From NCBI GenBank assembly GCA_963693285.1, contig OY848917.1, positions 20,895,745-20,959,744 on the forward strand: DNA of 64,000 nucleotides, read 5' to 3'. A program made the position numbers and the translations under genes. Below, in pieces: positions 1 to 9,490 of this stretch (positions within the stretch are counted from its first letter, which is position 1; each line of letters begins with the position of its first letter). The DNA comes from Xestospongia muta. Taxonomy: Eukaryota; Porifera; Demospongiae; Haplosclerida; Petrosiidae. The notes below the pieces were generated by a model. It ran no database searches, was not told the origin of the DNA, and was given only the letters and a program-made list of their open reading frames with translations.

Positions 1-26
1 AGATCCAGTAAATGTACCTCCCACAT
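1..26 (-). CDS. Exon 15, partial, continues off the left edge
   Basis: After a TTTTTCTAG acceptor the phase-1 frame continues as DVGGTFTGS and runs off the window. The gene therefore has at least one more coding segment after the Death domain. Its content cannot be seen. Confidence 0.5.
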
Positions 27-537
27 CTAGAAAAATTGAGATAAAAAACAAAAGGCCATTAAATTTAGTACAAAGTGGACAAGACCAAGACTATGTAGCA
101 TGGTAACAAATTAAGTTATGTTGGTCAATGTGTTACATGCAGTTGTAGTATAAATCAATGGTACAAACTAGAACCACTCTGCTATCCTTACATGCAATAT
201 TTCTAATATAATAGTTATATCAATCAGATATGCATATTTGTTCTATAGGTCTATAAGTTAAAGTATTTTCTAACTCTACCAGTATAAGTCCAGCTTTGTA
301 TAAACACTAATTTCAAACATTATTACAACTATTGATTTTAACAAATTTGTTAAGTCAGTTATATTTTTAGCAGTAGCAGAGATAGCACAATGAAACAAAC
401 ATGACCCTATACTTTGTGAGGTCCAGACAATGCTGCCACATAGACAGAAATAAATTAGGTACTGGGCCCGGGTCTTGCAATTATACAAAGAACACAGAAC
501 CCTCTACATAATAATATGAGATGAGAAATAATTGTAC
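27..537 (-). other. Intron 14
   Basis: A 511-bp AT-rich intron between the Death-domain exon and the last visible exon. I see no repeat family or gene in it. The short open frames here show no protein-like features. Confidence 0.55.
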
Positions 538-813
538 CTCCTTTTATGAGATACTGTCTAATATCGGTAGCCAACAACTTATTTTGAAGAGGTCTTTCTA
601 TAATTGTGATAACATTTCTCCAAGTAGTTGGGGTTGGTCGGCTATTGAACCAAGCCTGAAGTGTTTTTGACAACTTTACTTCATTTGATAAATTTGAATA
701 AAGCAAGCCATCAAGAGTATTACCATCAACTCCAAGTAGGGCACCAATTTCATACCATTTAGTAGAAACTGGAGATAGAAACCGTAGCAGAACATGACTC
801 TCTGGCTCTAAAC
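538..813 (-). CDS. Exon 14, Death domain
   Basis: A 276-bp exon whose phase matches exon 13. It begins LEPESHVLLRFLS and contains the hallmark helices of a Death domain: KWYEIGALLGV, LSKTLQAWFN, TTWRNVITIIE and LLATDIRQYL. Death domains are six-helix homotypic interaction modules that recruit adaptors in apoptotic and immune signalling. The donor used is GTACAATT (phase 1), which is weaker than the others in the gene. Confidence 0.8.
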
Positions 814-1330
814 CTGTGACAAGGTACAGAATATACTATATATTTATTTTGCAGGTATAGTAACTTGAATAGTGTTAATGTAACTCATAAAAAGTTTAAG
901 ATCTTTTGCTGTTAACCTTACAAAGCAAACAAGCTTCTGAAATGCATATTATATTTTTTCTTTATGCAAGACACTAGCTGCTATTAGTCCACTAGTTAAC
1001 TTCCATCATCATTCTTACTTAGACAGTATTTATAGGTTGCTATGACAACATCAAAATTAGATATTTCCATTAAACTAGTACAATTAGTTATTAATTCAAA
1101 CAATCCATTAATTTCATAAAGATAGCATGCACCTTGTGTATAAGCACCTTTACATTAAAAAGACTAGGGAGCTGTATGTAATAAAATCAATAGTGTCAAT
1201 ATAAAATAATTATGTAAAACAGATTAACAATTTTCATACTTACCCAGATTAGGTGTGTCATCTAACCTTTCTGACACTAATTAGAGATATTATTTAATAA
1301 AACAAGGAGCCACTAACATTATACACAAAC
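814..1330 (-). other. Intron 13
   Basis: A 517-bp AT-rich intron between the linker and Death-domain exons. I see nothing recognisable in it. Confidence 0.6.
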
Positions 1331-1397
1331 CTTTATAGAGGAGTTTCTCAGATATCCTTTCAATATCACGTTCACTTAATGGAGGATAAGCAAGATC
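1331..1397 (-). CDS. Exon 13, linker leading into the Death domain
   Basis: A 67-bp exon from acceptor TTATAG to donor GTTTGTG. It enters in phase 0, leaves in phase 1 and encodes DLAYPPLSERDIERISEKLL and a few more residues. The charged helix probably leads into helix 1 of the Death fold completed by the next exon. Confidence 0.7.
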
Positions 1398-1516
1398 CTA
1401 TAACAGAATGTGGTATAAATATGACCCAATACAAAATGTGGTAAAGTATGATGCAGTACAGAATGTATGACACATGATATTACATTTATTATATAATCAA
1501 ATTAACAGATACTTAC

Positions 1517-3586
1517 CAAAGGATTACGCCCAGCAAAAACACTAAGTTGACTGCAACGTTCCTTTACTGACATGTGACTTAATGAAAACGAGAAAAAAGA
1601 ACACCTTTCCATTATGTGGTGAAGATGGTTATGATGAAGTGGTAGGTTAGCACTGAAAAGTGCTCTTGTCACTGAAGGAGCAATACAAAGAAAAGGATCA
1701 CAAGCTCCCACAATCTGTTCAATGTTTATTGACTTCATGTCTTTGTCATAACATTTTGTAACATTACATTTTGCAAGCACAGACCGAGCAACATCTTTTA
1801 CATTATAAAGTATGCGTTCTCTGACAGGAAGACAGCGAGCTTTTGCTACATCACTAGGGGCAATGAGGTACTCTTCACATTCAAATGAGTGCATCTGACT
1901 TTTCAATGTTAACACTGTCTTAATAACATTATTAAAAACATCATGGCTTTTTTCAATGTCGTCGTTCATTGATGTAACTACTGTAACACAACGATAGTGC
2001 TCTGTCACTTCAACTATAACTTTAACTTCATTCTCCCAATAAATGCCATTTGTCCATACATAACAACGACGAGCTAACATTTGGACTTTTTCATCACCAT
2101 CAGCTATTTCACCAGGTATACTGTGGCATGGAAGACAAAAAATGTAGGAAAGGCTAAAGAGAAGAAGGTGAAGAAATCGTGTTGAGAGAAATTGGTTACA
2201 ATCAGGACACCAGAGGCACCATCCTAACTCATTTTCTATTTCAATATTTGTAGGGGGATTAGCATGAATAAGGGATGGAAAAAATAACAGCTTATCTGAT
2301 GGGAGAGGAATTGAAGCTGATATATTGGTTTCAATTTTTTTTAGTGAATTAGAATCCAAAACATGACAGAACTGAAGACTTCTAAGGAACCCAATTAACA
2401 TATTAATATCATGTTTTGGAAATAATCTTTCCAGAACAGATGTAGGCACAATGCCAGTATTACTAGCAATATCTTGATGGGCATGTTTGATTTCTTTTGG
2501 AGCAAAAAGGACACCATTGACTTCTTTGAGAAGAGCAGCTCTGTCAATAACTACCCAACTTTGAGCATCATCCTCATTTTTAATGAATAAAATGAGACCT
2601 TTGTCACTTAAAGTGGTTAGAAATTGCAACAAGACTAACCTTTCTGAAGGAAGCGAAGGGTCATCACGCTCTCTTAATATGATACATAGCTTCTTTAGGC
2701 TAATAGTTATAATATTCTCTTCGCTTCGAAGCAATTGCAAGAACGAGAATTGAACGTGGCAGTAGAAACTAATTTTATCAGATCGATCAAGTATAGCTTT
2801 GCAGCTATAAGAAAGCATAGCAACAAACTCTTTGACACCTTTTCCTCCAGGACGATGACATTCCATAGGTAAAAACCCATGAAAGTCTTGTGAATGATCA
2901 GCTTTTTCAGCAACTTCAGCAACTACTTTTGAAATTTCCTCACAACCATAAGACATCTCATCAAGTCGACTTCCAATGACAAGTACTTGAGATGGCCTTG
3001 AGCTTGATAAATGAAGACAGGCATTCTTTATAAAATTAAACCAGTAATATAAATCACACTTAATTGTGCAGAGATCATCAGTCATCTTAGAAAGTATGGC
3101 AAAAACAGCAGGTGTGTTTAGCATGAGATTTTCGAGAATTGCTGCATGGCTACTGTAATATTCCTTATGCCCTGCAAGATCATAAAGGACAATGTTTCCG
3201 ACTTCATGACTTGAAAAGGTATGTGCATTAATCCCAGTAGTAAGTAAATCTACTGGAATAGGATCAGATGTGTCAAACTTGTAGTTAGGCGGTTTCTTAG
3301 CTCGTTCCATAATGACTGCTGCAAGTGAACTTTTACCAGCACCAGTATTACCACAAAAAAAGACTTTGCTGTAAGATTCTACAGGAAAGTCTTTTCGACA
3401 TTGTTCAAATGGCTCAAACATCTTTAAAATACCAAAGCGATTTACATTGTCACGATAAGCAAGTTCCATTGCTGTTTGATTACGTCGGTTCTTAGCCATT
3501 GGGTTGACCTTTCCAGATGACAAAAGGGATTTCACAACATCACCATAACAACCCTGGCAAGCAGCATGAAGGGGTGTATTACCAAA
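1517..3586 (-). CDS. Exon 12, last ankyrin repeat plus Roc GTPase and COR region
   Basis: This exon has 690 codons, open throughout. It starts after a TTTTTTAG acceptor and ends at GTAAGTAT in phase 0. Residues 1-48 form an ankyrin repeat (FGNTPLHAAC, then NQTAMELA). A Ras-like Roc domain follows: P-loop GNTGAGKS at about 79-86, DLAG (switch II) at about 136-139, and SRLD in place of the classical NKxD guanine motif at about 206-209. Residues about 260-420 resemble COR winged-helix sequence (VLLQFLTTLSDKGLILF). The C-terminal third, with a CPDC motif and the stretch RRCYVWTNGIYWENEV, resembles the region after COR in other animal ROCO proteins. In that family Roc binds and hydrolyses GTP and COR mediates dimerisation. 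No kinase domain is seen in the window. Confidence 0.85.
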
Positions 3587-3954
3587 CTAAAAAAATAAAA
3601 TGTATTTCCAGTAAACTGTAGTAATTGACATTCTATTTATATCAGATCAAACATGACAATCAGAATACTTCATTTATACCTAAATTTGAAAGAACTTTGT
3701 ATGTATTTTAGCCAGTTAATTATTATGTCACAAACCAACATTAATATTTTTGTACTAATTAAAACATTGGTAGAATATTTCTAAAGAAATGAGAATTACA
3801 TATTTTGAAAAAGGCTCAACTCATCCATATATTCTTGATATACAAACATCTAAGCCTTTTAAGAGACTTTGTTTCACTTCATTTTGTAATAGAAGTGTAT
3901 CTACAGTGAGCAAAACTGACAGAAATCAGCTATTTTTTCTGAAAGCTCTAAAAA

Positions 3955-4704
3955 TAGATCTAATCAATTGTGCTCTTACTTTCTATGATAATGTTTTGAG
4001 TAAGCCCGTTAAAATTGCTTAGGATATAGTTTATGTTATACATTAATTTGATCTTATTTAATAAATAAAGCATAAATGTATGTCACTACTTACATAATCA
4101 GCAATGTCAGGGTTAGCATTGTTATTAAGAAGAAGCTGAACATATTCATTATTGCCTTTCTCAGATGCAATGTACAAAGCAGTTTGGCCACTCTATGTAA
4201 ATGTAAAAGGACAAATAACAAATGATTGTTAGTGTATATATAAATGACAAAAAGTGTTTCAATAAAATGATGCATCATTCCTTCTAACTATAGAAATTAT
4301 GAGAGAGACATTCTTTAATATAATAACAATATTAAACTACTTATTAATAATTCATTAGGAAAAACTTTTAATGTAGTGAACTTTCCGACATTGTTGATAC
4401 AGATTAGACGATAATTATCTAAATGAGTCGTAGTCTTTATAATTGGGCTATCGTATGCTTACATTATGAACACAGTTAAGTCAAACTATAAATATTACTA
4501 AGTGGTAGAGGTTGTTTGTTGTAACATGTTAAAGTTGATATGATACAAATGAGTTCAAAGTGTCAACAAACTGCTTCAACTTTCTAAATGACTGTATCAG
4601 AATATAGCATAGCACTGTATCAGATACAACATAGCTGCCACATCACTTTGAACTTACATGGTAATCACATAAGCCACAAACACATTTTAATTATTTTAAT
4701 ACAA
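3955..4704. repeat. Tandem segmental duplication, copy 1 (contains exon 11)
   Basis: This segment aligns along its length with 4705-5408, including exon, both intron flanks and shared landmarks (CTTACTTTCTATGATAATG at the left, ATGATGCATCATTCCTTCTA in the middle, AACACATTTTAATTATTTTA at the right). Small indels separate the copies. The event duplicated one complete ankyrin exon with its splice sites. Confidence 0.8.
4094..4192 (-). CDS. Exon 11, ankyrin repeat
   Basis: A 99-bp phase-0 exon encoding one repeat (SGQTALYIASEKGNNEYVQL and onward). Acceptor CATAG, donor GTAAGTAG. It is the sister copy of exon 10. Confidence 0.8.
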
Positions 4705-5408
4705 CAGATCTAATCGATTGTGTCTTACTTTCTATGATAATGTTTAAGTAAGCCAGTTAAAATGTTTTAGGACATAATATATGCTATACATTAATTTTAT
4801 CTCATTTAATGAATAAACCATAAATGTATGTCACAACTTACATAATTAGTAATGTCAGGGTTAGCACCATTATTAAGAAGAAGCTGAACACATTCATTAT
4901 TCCCTTCCTTAGATGCAATGTACAAAGCAGTTTGGCCATCCTATGTAAATGTAGAAGTACAAATAACAAATGATTGTTAGTGTATATATAAATGACAAAA
5001 AGTGTTTCAATAAAATGATGCATCATTCCTTCTAACTATAGAAATTATGAGAGAGAAGTTCTTTAATATAACAATATAATATTAAACTACTTATTAATAA
5101 TTCATCAGGAAAAACGTTTAATGTAGTGAACTTTTCGACATTGTTGATACAGATTAAATGATAATTATCTAAATGAGTCGTAATCTTTATAATTGGGCTG
5201 TTGTGTCAAACTATAACTATTACTAAGTGTCAGAGGTTGTTTGTTATAATATGTTAAAGTTGATATGATACAAACGAGTTCAAAGTGTCAGCAAATTGAT
5301 TCAACTTATGAAATGATTGTATCAGATACAACGACGCTATCTCATCACTTTAAATTTCCATGGTAATCACTTAAGCCACAAACACATTTTAATTATTTTA
5401 ATACAACT
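4705..5408. repeat. Tandem segmental duplication, copy 2 (contains exon 10)
   Basis: Partner of 3955-4704. The exon keeps its frame and splice sites. Most differences are in the intron, and the coding differences give KEGNNEC against EKGNNEY. Confidence 0.8.
4842..4940 (-). CDS. Exon 10, ankyrin repeat
   Basis: A 99-bp phase-0 exon encoding one repeat (DGQTALYIASKEGNNECVQL and onward). It lies in a tandem segmental duplication with exon 11: exon and intron sequence both match at an offset of about 750 bp. Confidence 0.8.
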
Positions 5409-5565
5409 TAGATCATACTGTATTGCACATGTGCTTTGCTGTGACATTAACAACCCATGGGTCTGTTAGCCATTGGGTTTGTTTACATTACAGCACCTGT
5501 ATCTGCCATATAACCCTCATGGTTGTGTATGTATACTTAACACTATCAATTACAAATCAGCATAC

Positions 5566-5658
5566 TTCGTCTCCAATGTTAATATTAGCTCCCCTGGACA
5601 AAGCATCCTTGGTACCTTCCAAATTCCCTTTTCTTAAAGACTCTAAAAGTAAAGTGTC
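5566..5658 (-). CDS. Exon 9, internal N-cap-like ankyrin unit
   Basis: A 93-bp phase-0 exon encoding 31 residues beginning DTLLLESLRKGNLEGTKDAL. It has the length and character of the N-cap exon at 56108-56200, not of the 33-residue internal repeats. The donor is GTATGCTG, the acceptor ATTTAG. It may be the start of a second ankyrin array after internal duplication or gene fusion. Confidence 0.7.
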
Positions 5659-6017
5659 CTAAATAGAAAGGTAAAATTTCTTACTTTTAACAGAATACTA
5701 TTACAGAATTTTAAGATGTACATACACTCACATAGAACACTTATACTTAGAGTATGTATGAACTTCTAAATGTGATATTACCTTATTACACTAAAAACTG
5801 TTCATTCACCAAAATGTTCTTATTACTTACCACCCAAACAATATTGACTAATAATTGCTGTACCTGTTTGATTTATAGGATATATATGTGCATATTTATA
5901 TATTGTGAATGCTATAATTACATAAAATGTATATCACAACAAGCACTACAAATATAGAGCAAGAGATTTGGTGCATAATACATAGAAATGTGTACAAACT
6001 CATAACATATGACTTAC

Positions 6018-6119
6018 AGCCTGTACAGCTTCTAAATTGTTGGCATTAGCATTAACTAACATCTTTACAATGACATCATTTTTATTCCAATAAGCTGCAT
6101 GAAGTGCTGTACGTCCATA
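6018..6119 (-). CDS. Exon 8, ankyrin repeat (34 residues)
   Basis: A 102-bp phase-0 exon encoding YGRTALHAAYWNKNDVIVKM and onward, ending EAVQA. Acceptor ATTTAG, donor GTAAGTCAT. It carries one residue more than the 33-residue norm, at the end of the repeat just before the second N-cap-like unit. Confidence 0.75.
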
Positions 6120-7262
6120 CTAAATGATAATTGTGACAAACATATGATGAGTCAAAATAAACAAATAAACAAAACATAGATATAAAGATCAAAGGCTAAA
6201 GTATTGGATACCTCCCTGTCAAATGTTTTAAAGCTAAACTATTGGCCAAAATAGTGCCTCATGAAGCTTCACCTAGTGTCATAGTGCCACATGAAATTTT
6301 TTTCTGTGCACCATGTACTCATGATTGTATTACAAGATACAAGGTCTGCAATTATATCACCAAAGAACAAGTCAAGCCTAGTGTTGATCGTAGACAACAA
6401 ACATCATTTAAAGTCATAAAGGTATGGAATTTATATTCCTTCTGAATTTAAGTACTATTTGAATTTAATCCCATCTGAAGCCTCATTTTATTGAAGGTTG
6501 TTAACCAGCCTCATTTCTCAAAGCAACTTGTCCGAAAAAAATATCTTAATTACAAAGACTTGTTAAGAAATTTGTACTAAAGCTGGATTGGAACACTATT
6601 TCAATGGACATAGTTTAAAGGTGACTTGTATACCGTTGAGCAAATTAGAAAAATCTGTAGTGAACAGCTCATTCAAAGTGAAGTGGTCATTTTAGTACTG
6701 AACCAGTTAAACACTATGAGGGACAACCACCTCCTGCAAAAAGTCTGCACAGGTACAGAAAACTCAGTAAATCAATAAATAAGATCGACAAAACTGTGGT
6801 TGCTCCAAAATGGTCACAACTCTCTTCTAAAATCAACCCATTGCCTGAAATTACATGTACTCCTGATTTCTTTTGCATTGGTACAGTTTCTGAAACATTA
6901 AAAGGCAAATGACACAGCAGATCAAATAGTTACATCCCAAAAATAAAATCACATGTCTGTACAACTAGGATAGTACAATGTGTTAAGAGTTCTTAGATGA
7001 GTGCAATTCAAGTACATACTAAGTGGAGAAGGTATGAATATTCCTAACTTTATCATGTCATGTTTCAGAGGAGACTAATGACTCAAAGAAGGTCATTATT
7101 GGCATAGTAATAACTGTCATGAAATATAGAAATACATGTACCATATTTGCAATTATTTTTGTGATATATAATTTTCACATTTGTTTAGGAAATGCTATCA
7201 ACAGAAATTTCAATGATTTTTTCACATTTCATTTTTTATGATATTGCCCACCGCATGTGACA
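6120..7262 (-). other. Right end of intron 7 (left of the pogo insertion), with a possible decayed plus-strand coding fragment
   Basis: This intron sequence lies between exon 8 and the pogo-type element. On the plus strand, about 6690-6910 stays open and reads EGQPPPAKSLHRYRKL and onward to a stop at about 6912. It has a protein-like composition, but I recognise no family. It may be a relic of another mobile element. Confidence 0.3.
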
Positions 7263-7264
7263 TA

Positions 7265-7628
7265 GAGTAAAGAATCAATATTCGGACACCATGTATATTC
7301 GGACGCTGACCTGACGCTTCCAGTTCTTTCTAAACATTGATTTTACCATGATATTGTAACTCATAATGTTATTGTTTATTACCGCTAGTTTGGGCCGCTC
7401 TCGCTCAGGATATTGCCAGTACGAGTACGAAAAGTGAGAATATTCGGAAACGCCTATTTTCGGAAGAATTTACCAATCGTCGTACAGGCGTGTTGTTACT
7501 GTTTAAGAAGAAGTTTGTGTATCAATCATAGTAGCAAAAGAAGGTACTATTATTACACTATTTTGTGGCCAAAAATTATAAAATTTCTTCAAACACAAGT
7601 GAGCAAAACAGCCCAGCTTTTTGTAATA
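7265..7628 (+). repeat. Left terminal inverted repeat of the pogo-type element
   Basis: About 364 bp matching the reverse complement of 10685-11048. I count only about 7-10 mismatches by eye. The 110-residue open frame starting at 7413 lies largely in this repeat and is probably not a protein. The repeat may instead hold the promoter and 5' untranslated region. Confidence 0.88.
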
Positions 7629-7738
7629 GTGACAACCTCCATGAAAACTGACAGCTCCACCCATCTCGTCAATTTGAAACCTAGTGTTTTGAAAGGTAAC
7701 ACTTGTTATCATGTAGTTGATTGTTTATCACATTTTAG

Positions 7739-9490
7739 ATGTTAAATTTGAAGGAACGCGTATTTTCATCTCATACTTTGGAAGTCTCAAGAGGAGGTGG
7801 TGGACAACTGTCAAGACCTGCACGTTATAATAGTTGGAAGTCTGGTAATAAAGAGAAGCTACACAAGGCATATGAAGCTGTGAAGACCGATCGTATGACG
7901 TTAAGGCAAGCTTCAGAGGTTTTTGGTGTACCTAAAAGTACCTTGCATGATCGTTTAACCGGGAAAGTGTTATTTGGATCCCATAGTGGTCCTAGTAGAC
8001 TCATGTCTGAAAGAGAGGAGGAAGAGCTTGTATCATTTCTTATCCATTGTGCATCAGTTGGATATCCTAGATCGAGAAAAGATATTCTTACTCTAGTCCA
8101 AACTATTCTTACAATGAAAGGTTACCATGGCACAGTATCATATGGTTGGTGGGATTCTTTTCGCAAGCGTCATCCAGATATTTCTTTGAGAAAAGCTGAG
8201 CCGTTGGCCCATCCTCGTGTTATTTGTAACACTCCTGAGGTCATCAATAAGTACTTTGATCTTTTGGAAGAAACTTTAGTAGAGAATGATTTACTGGAAA
8301 AACCATGCCAAATATTTAACTGTGATGAGTCAGGCTTTCCACTTGACCCAACAGCTCCCAAAGTAGTAGTAGCAAGAGGACAGAAACACCCATACAGTAT
8401 ATCGAGTGGAGACAAAACTCAAATTACTGTTTTGGTCTGTTGTAGTGCTGGAGGTTATGTTATCCCTCCATTTATTATCTACGACAGAAAGAATTTAAAG
8501 CCAGAAATGACAGAGGGTGAAGTTCCTGGATCTAAGTATGGCCTATCAAGCAGTGGGTGGATGGATGGAGAATTGTTTGATTTATGGTTTCGTCACCATT
8601 TCCTTGCTTATGCTCCATCTGCACGCCCTCTGTTACTCCTCCTTGATGGCCATTCTTCTCACTACACTCCCAGTGTCATCGATAAGGCAGCTGAAGAAGG
8701 TGTGATTTTATTTTGTTTACCACCTCACTCGACACATCTCACTCAACCTTTAGACAAAACTTGTTTAGCTATGTTGAAGAGGTGTTGGCAAGAGGAATGC
8801 TATAACTATAGAATAGAAAACCCCTTTAAGGCCATAAGTAGATATAACTTCTCCCACATTTTTCATAAAGCTTGGTTACGAGGAATGACAATGCAAAACA
8901 TATCAACGAGTTTTCGAGTTACTGGTGTGTTTCCAGTGAATCGCGAAGTTGTCCTTCCACCTACTTCTTTACCATCTCCTAAACTATTACATTTGAAGAA
9001 AAATGGAGTATCATTCATACCATTGTACAGCCCACTACCAAAAAGGAAGTCATGTTCTGTTACTGACTTTACTCCTGAAGAAATGGCACTGTTTGAGAAA
9101 AGATACAATGAAGGATATGATCTCACAAGTGAATCAAGATACAATCTATGGCTAGAAATGTATCATTCATCACAGCCTATTTGCACTGATACACATATAG
9201 TAAGTGAGTCAACACCAGTTGATGTTCATGATTACACTAATAATGATACTCCCTCTATGGTGAGTGTTCTGCCTTCAAGTGTTTTGGAAAAAGTTATTAG
9301 TCAGCAACCTGTTGTCAAAATGCCAACAAAAGAATCTAAGAGTTCTGCAAGAATACTAACTAGTGAGGAAAACCGAAAAATTTTGAAGGAGAAAGAAAAT
9401 TGGAAAAGAGAAGAAGAAGAAAGGAAAGCTGAAAAGAGAAGAACAAAAGCACGAAAAATTGGTAAGAGCAAATATATAGATATATTTTGA
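7739..9490 (+). CDS. Unspliced reading of the transposase (short form without PHD finger)
   Basis: If the intron starting at 9462 (GTAAGAGC) is retained, translation adds KSKYIDIF and stops at 9488-9490, giving a 583-residue transposase with HTH and DDE domains but no linker or PHD finger. This could be a real short isoform or simply intron read-through. The helix-turn-helix and DDE domains are complete in this first exon, so both forms should keep catalysis. Confidence 0.6.
   Translation: MLNLKERVFSSHTLEVSRGGGGQLSRPARYNSWKSGNKEKLHKAYEAVKTDRMTLRQASEVFGVPKSTLHDRLTGKVLFGSHSGPSRLMSEREEEELVSFLIHCASVGYPRSRKDILTLVQTILTMKGYHGTVSYGWWDSFRKRHPDISLRKAEPLAHPRVICNTPEVINKYFDLLEETLVENDLLEKPCQIFNCDESGFPLDPTAPKVVVARGQKHPYSISSGDKTQITVLVCCSAGGYVIPPFIIYDRKNLKPEMTEGEVPGSKYGLSSSGWMDGELFDLWFRHHFLAYAPSARPLLLLLDGHSSHYTPSVIDKAAEEGVILFCLPPHSTHLTQPLDKTCLAMLKRCWQEECYNYRIENPFKAISRYNFSHIFHKAWLRGMTMQNISTSFRVTGVFPVNREVVLPPTSLPSPKLLHLKKNGVSFIPLYSPLPKRKSCSVTDFTPEEMALFEKRYNEGYDLTSESRYNLWLEMYHSSQPICTDTHIVSESTPVDVHDYTNNDTPSMVSVLPSSVLEKVISQQPVVKMPTKESKSSARILTSEENRKILKEKENWKREEEERKAEKRRTKARKIGKSKYIDIF

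Noticed and set aside
3789..4022. 77-residue plus-strand open frame
   Set aside because: It lies in the intron between exons 11 and 12, partly in the tandem duplication. The second copy of the duplicated segment does not keep the frame.
7413..7745. 110-residue open frame upstream of the transposase
   Set aside because: Most of it lies in the terminal inverted repeat and the same frame occurs reversed in the other repeat. It does not join in phase to the transposase ATG through the nearby GTAACA...CATTTTAG intron-like segment.
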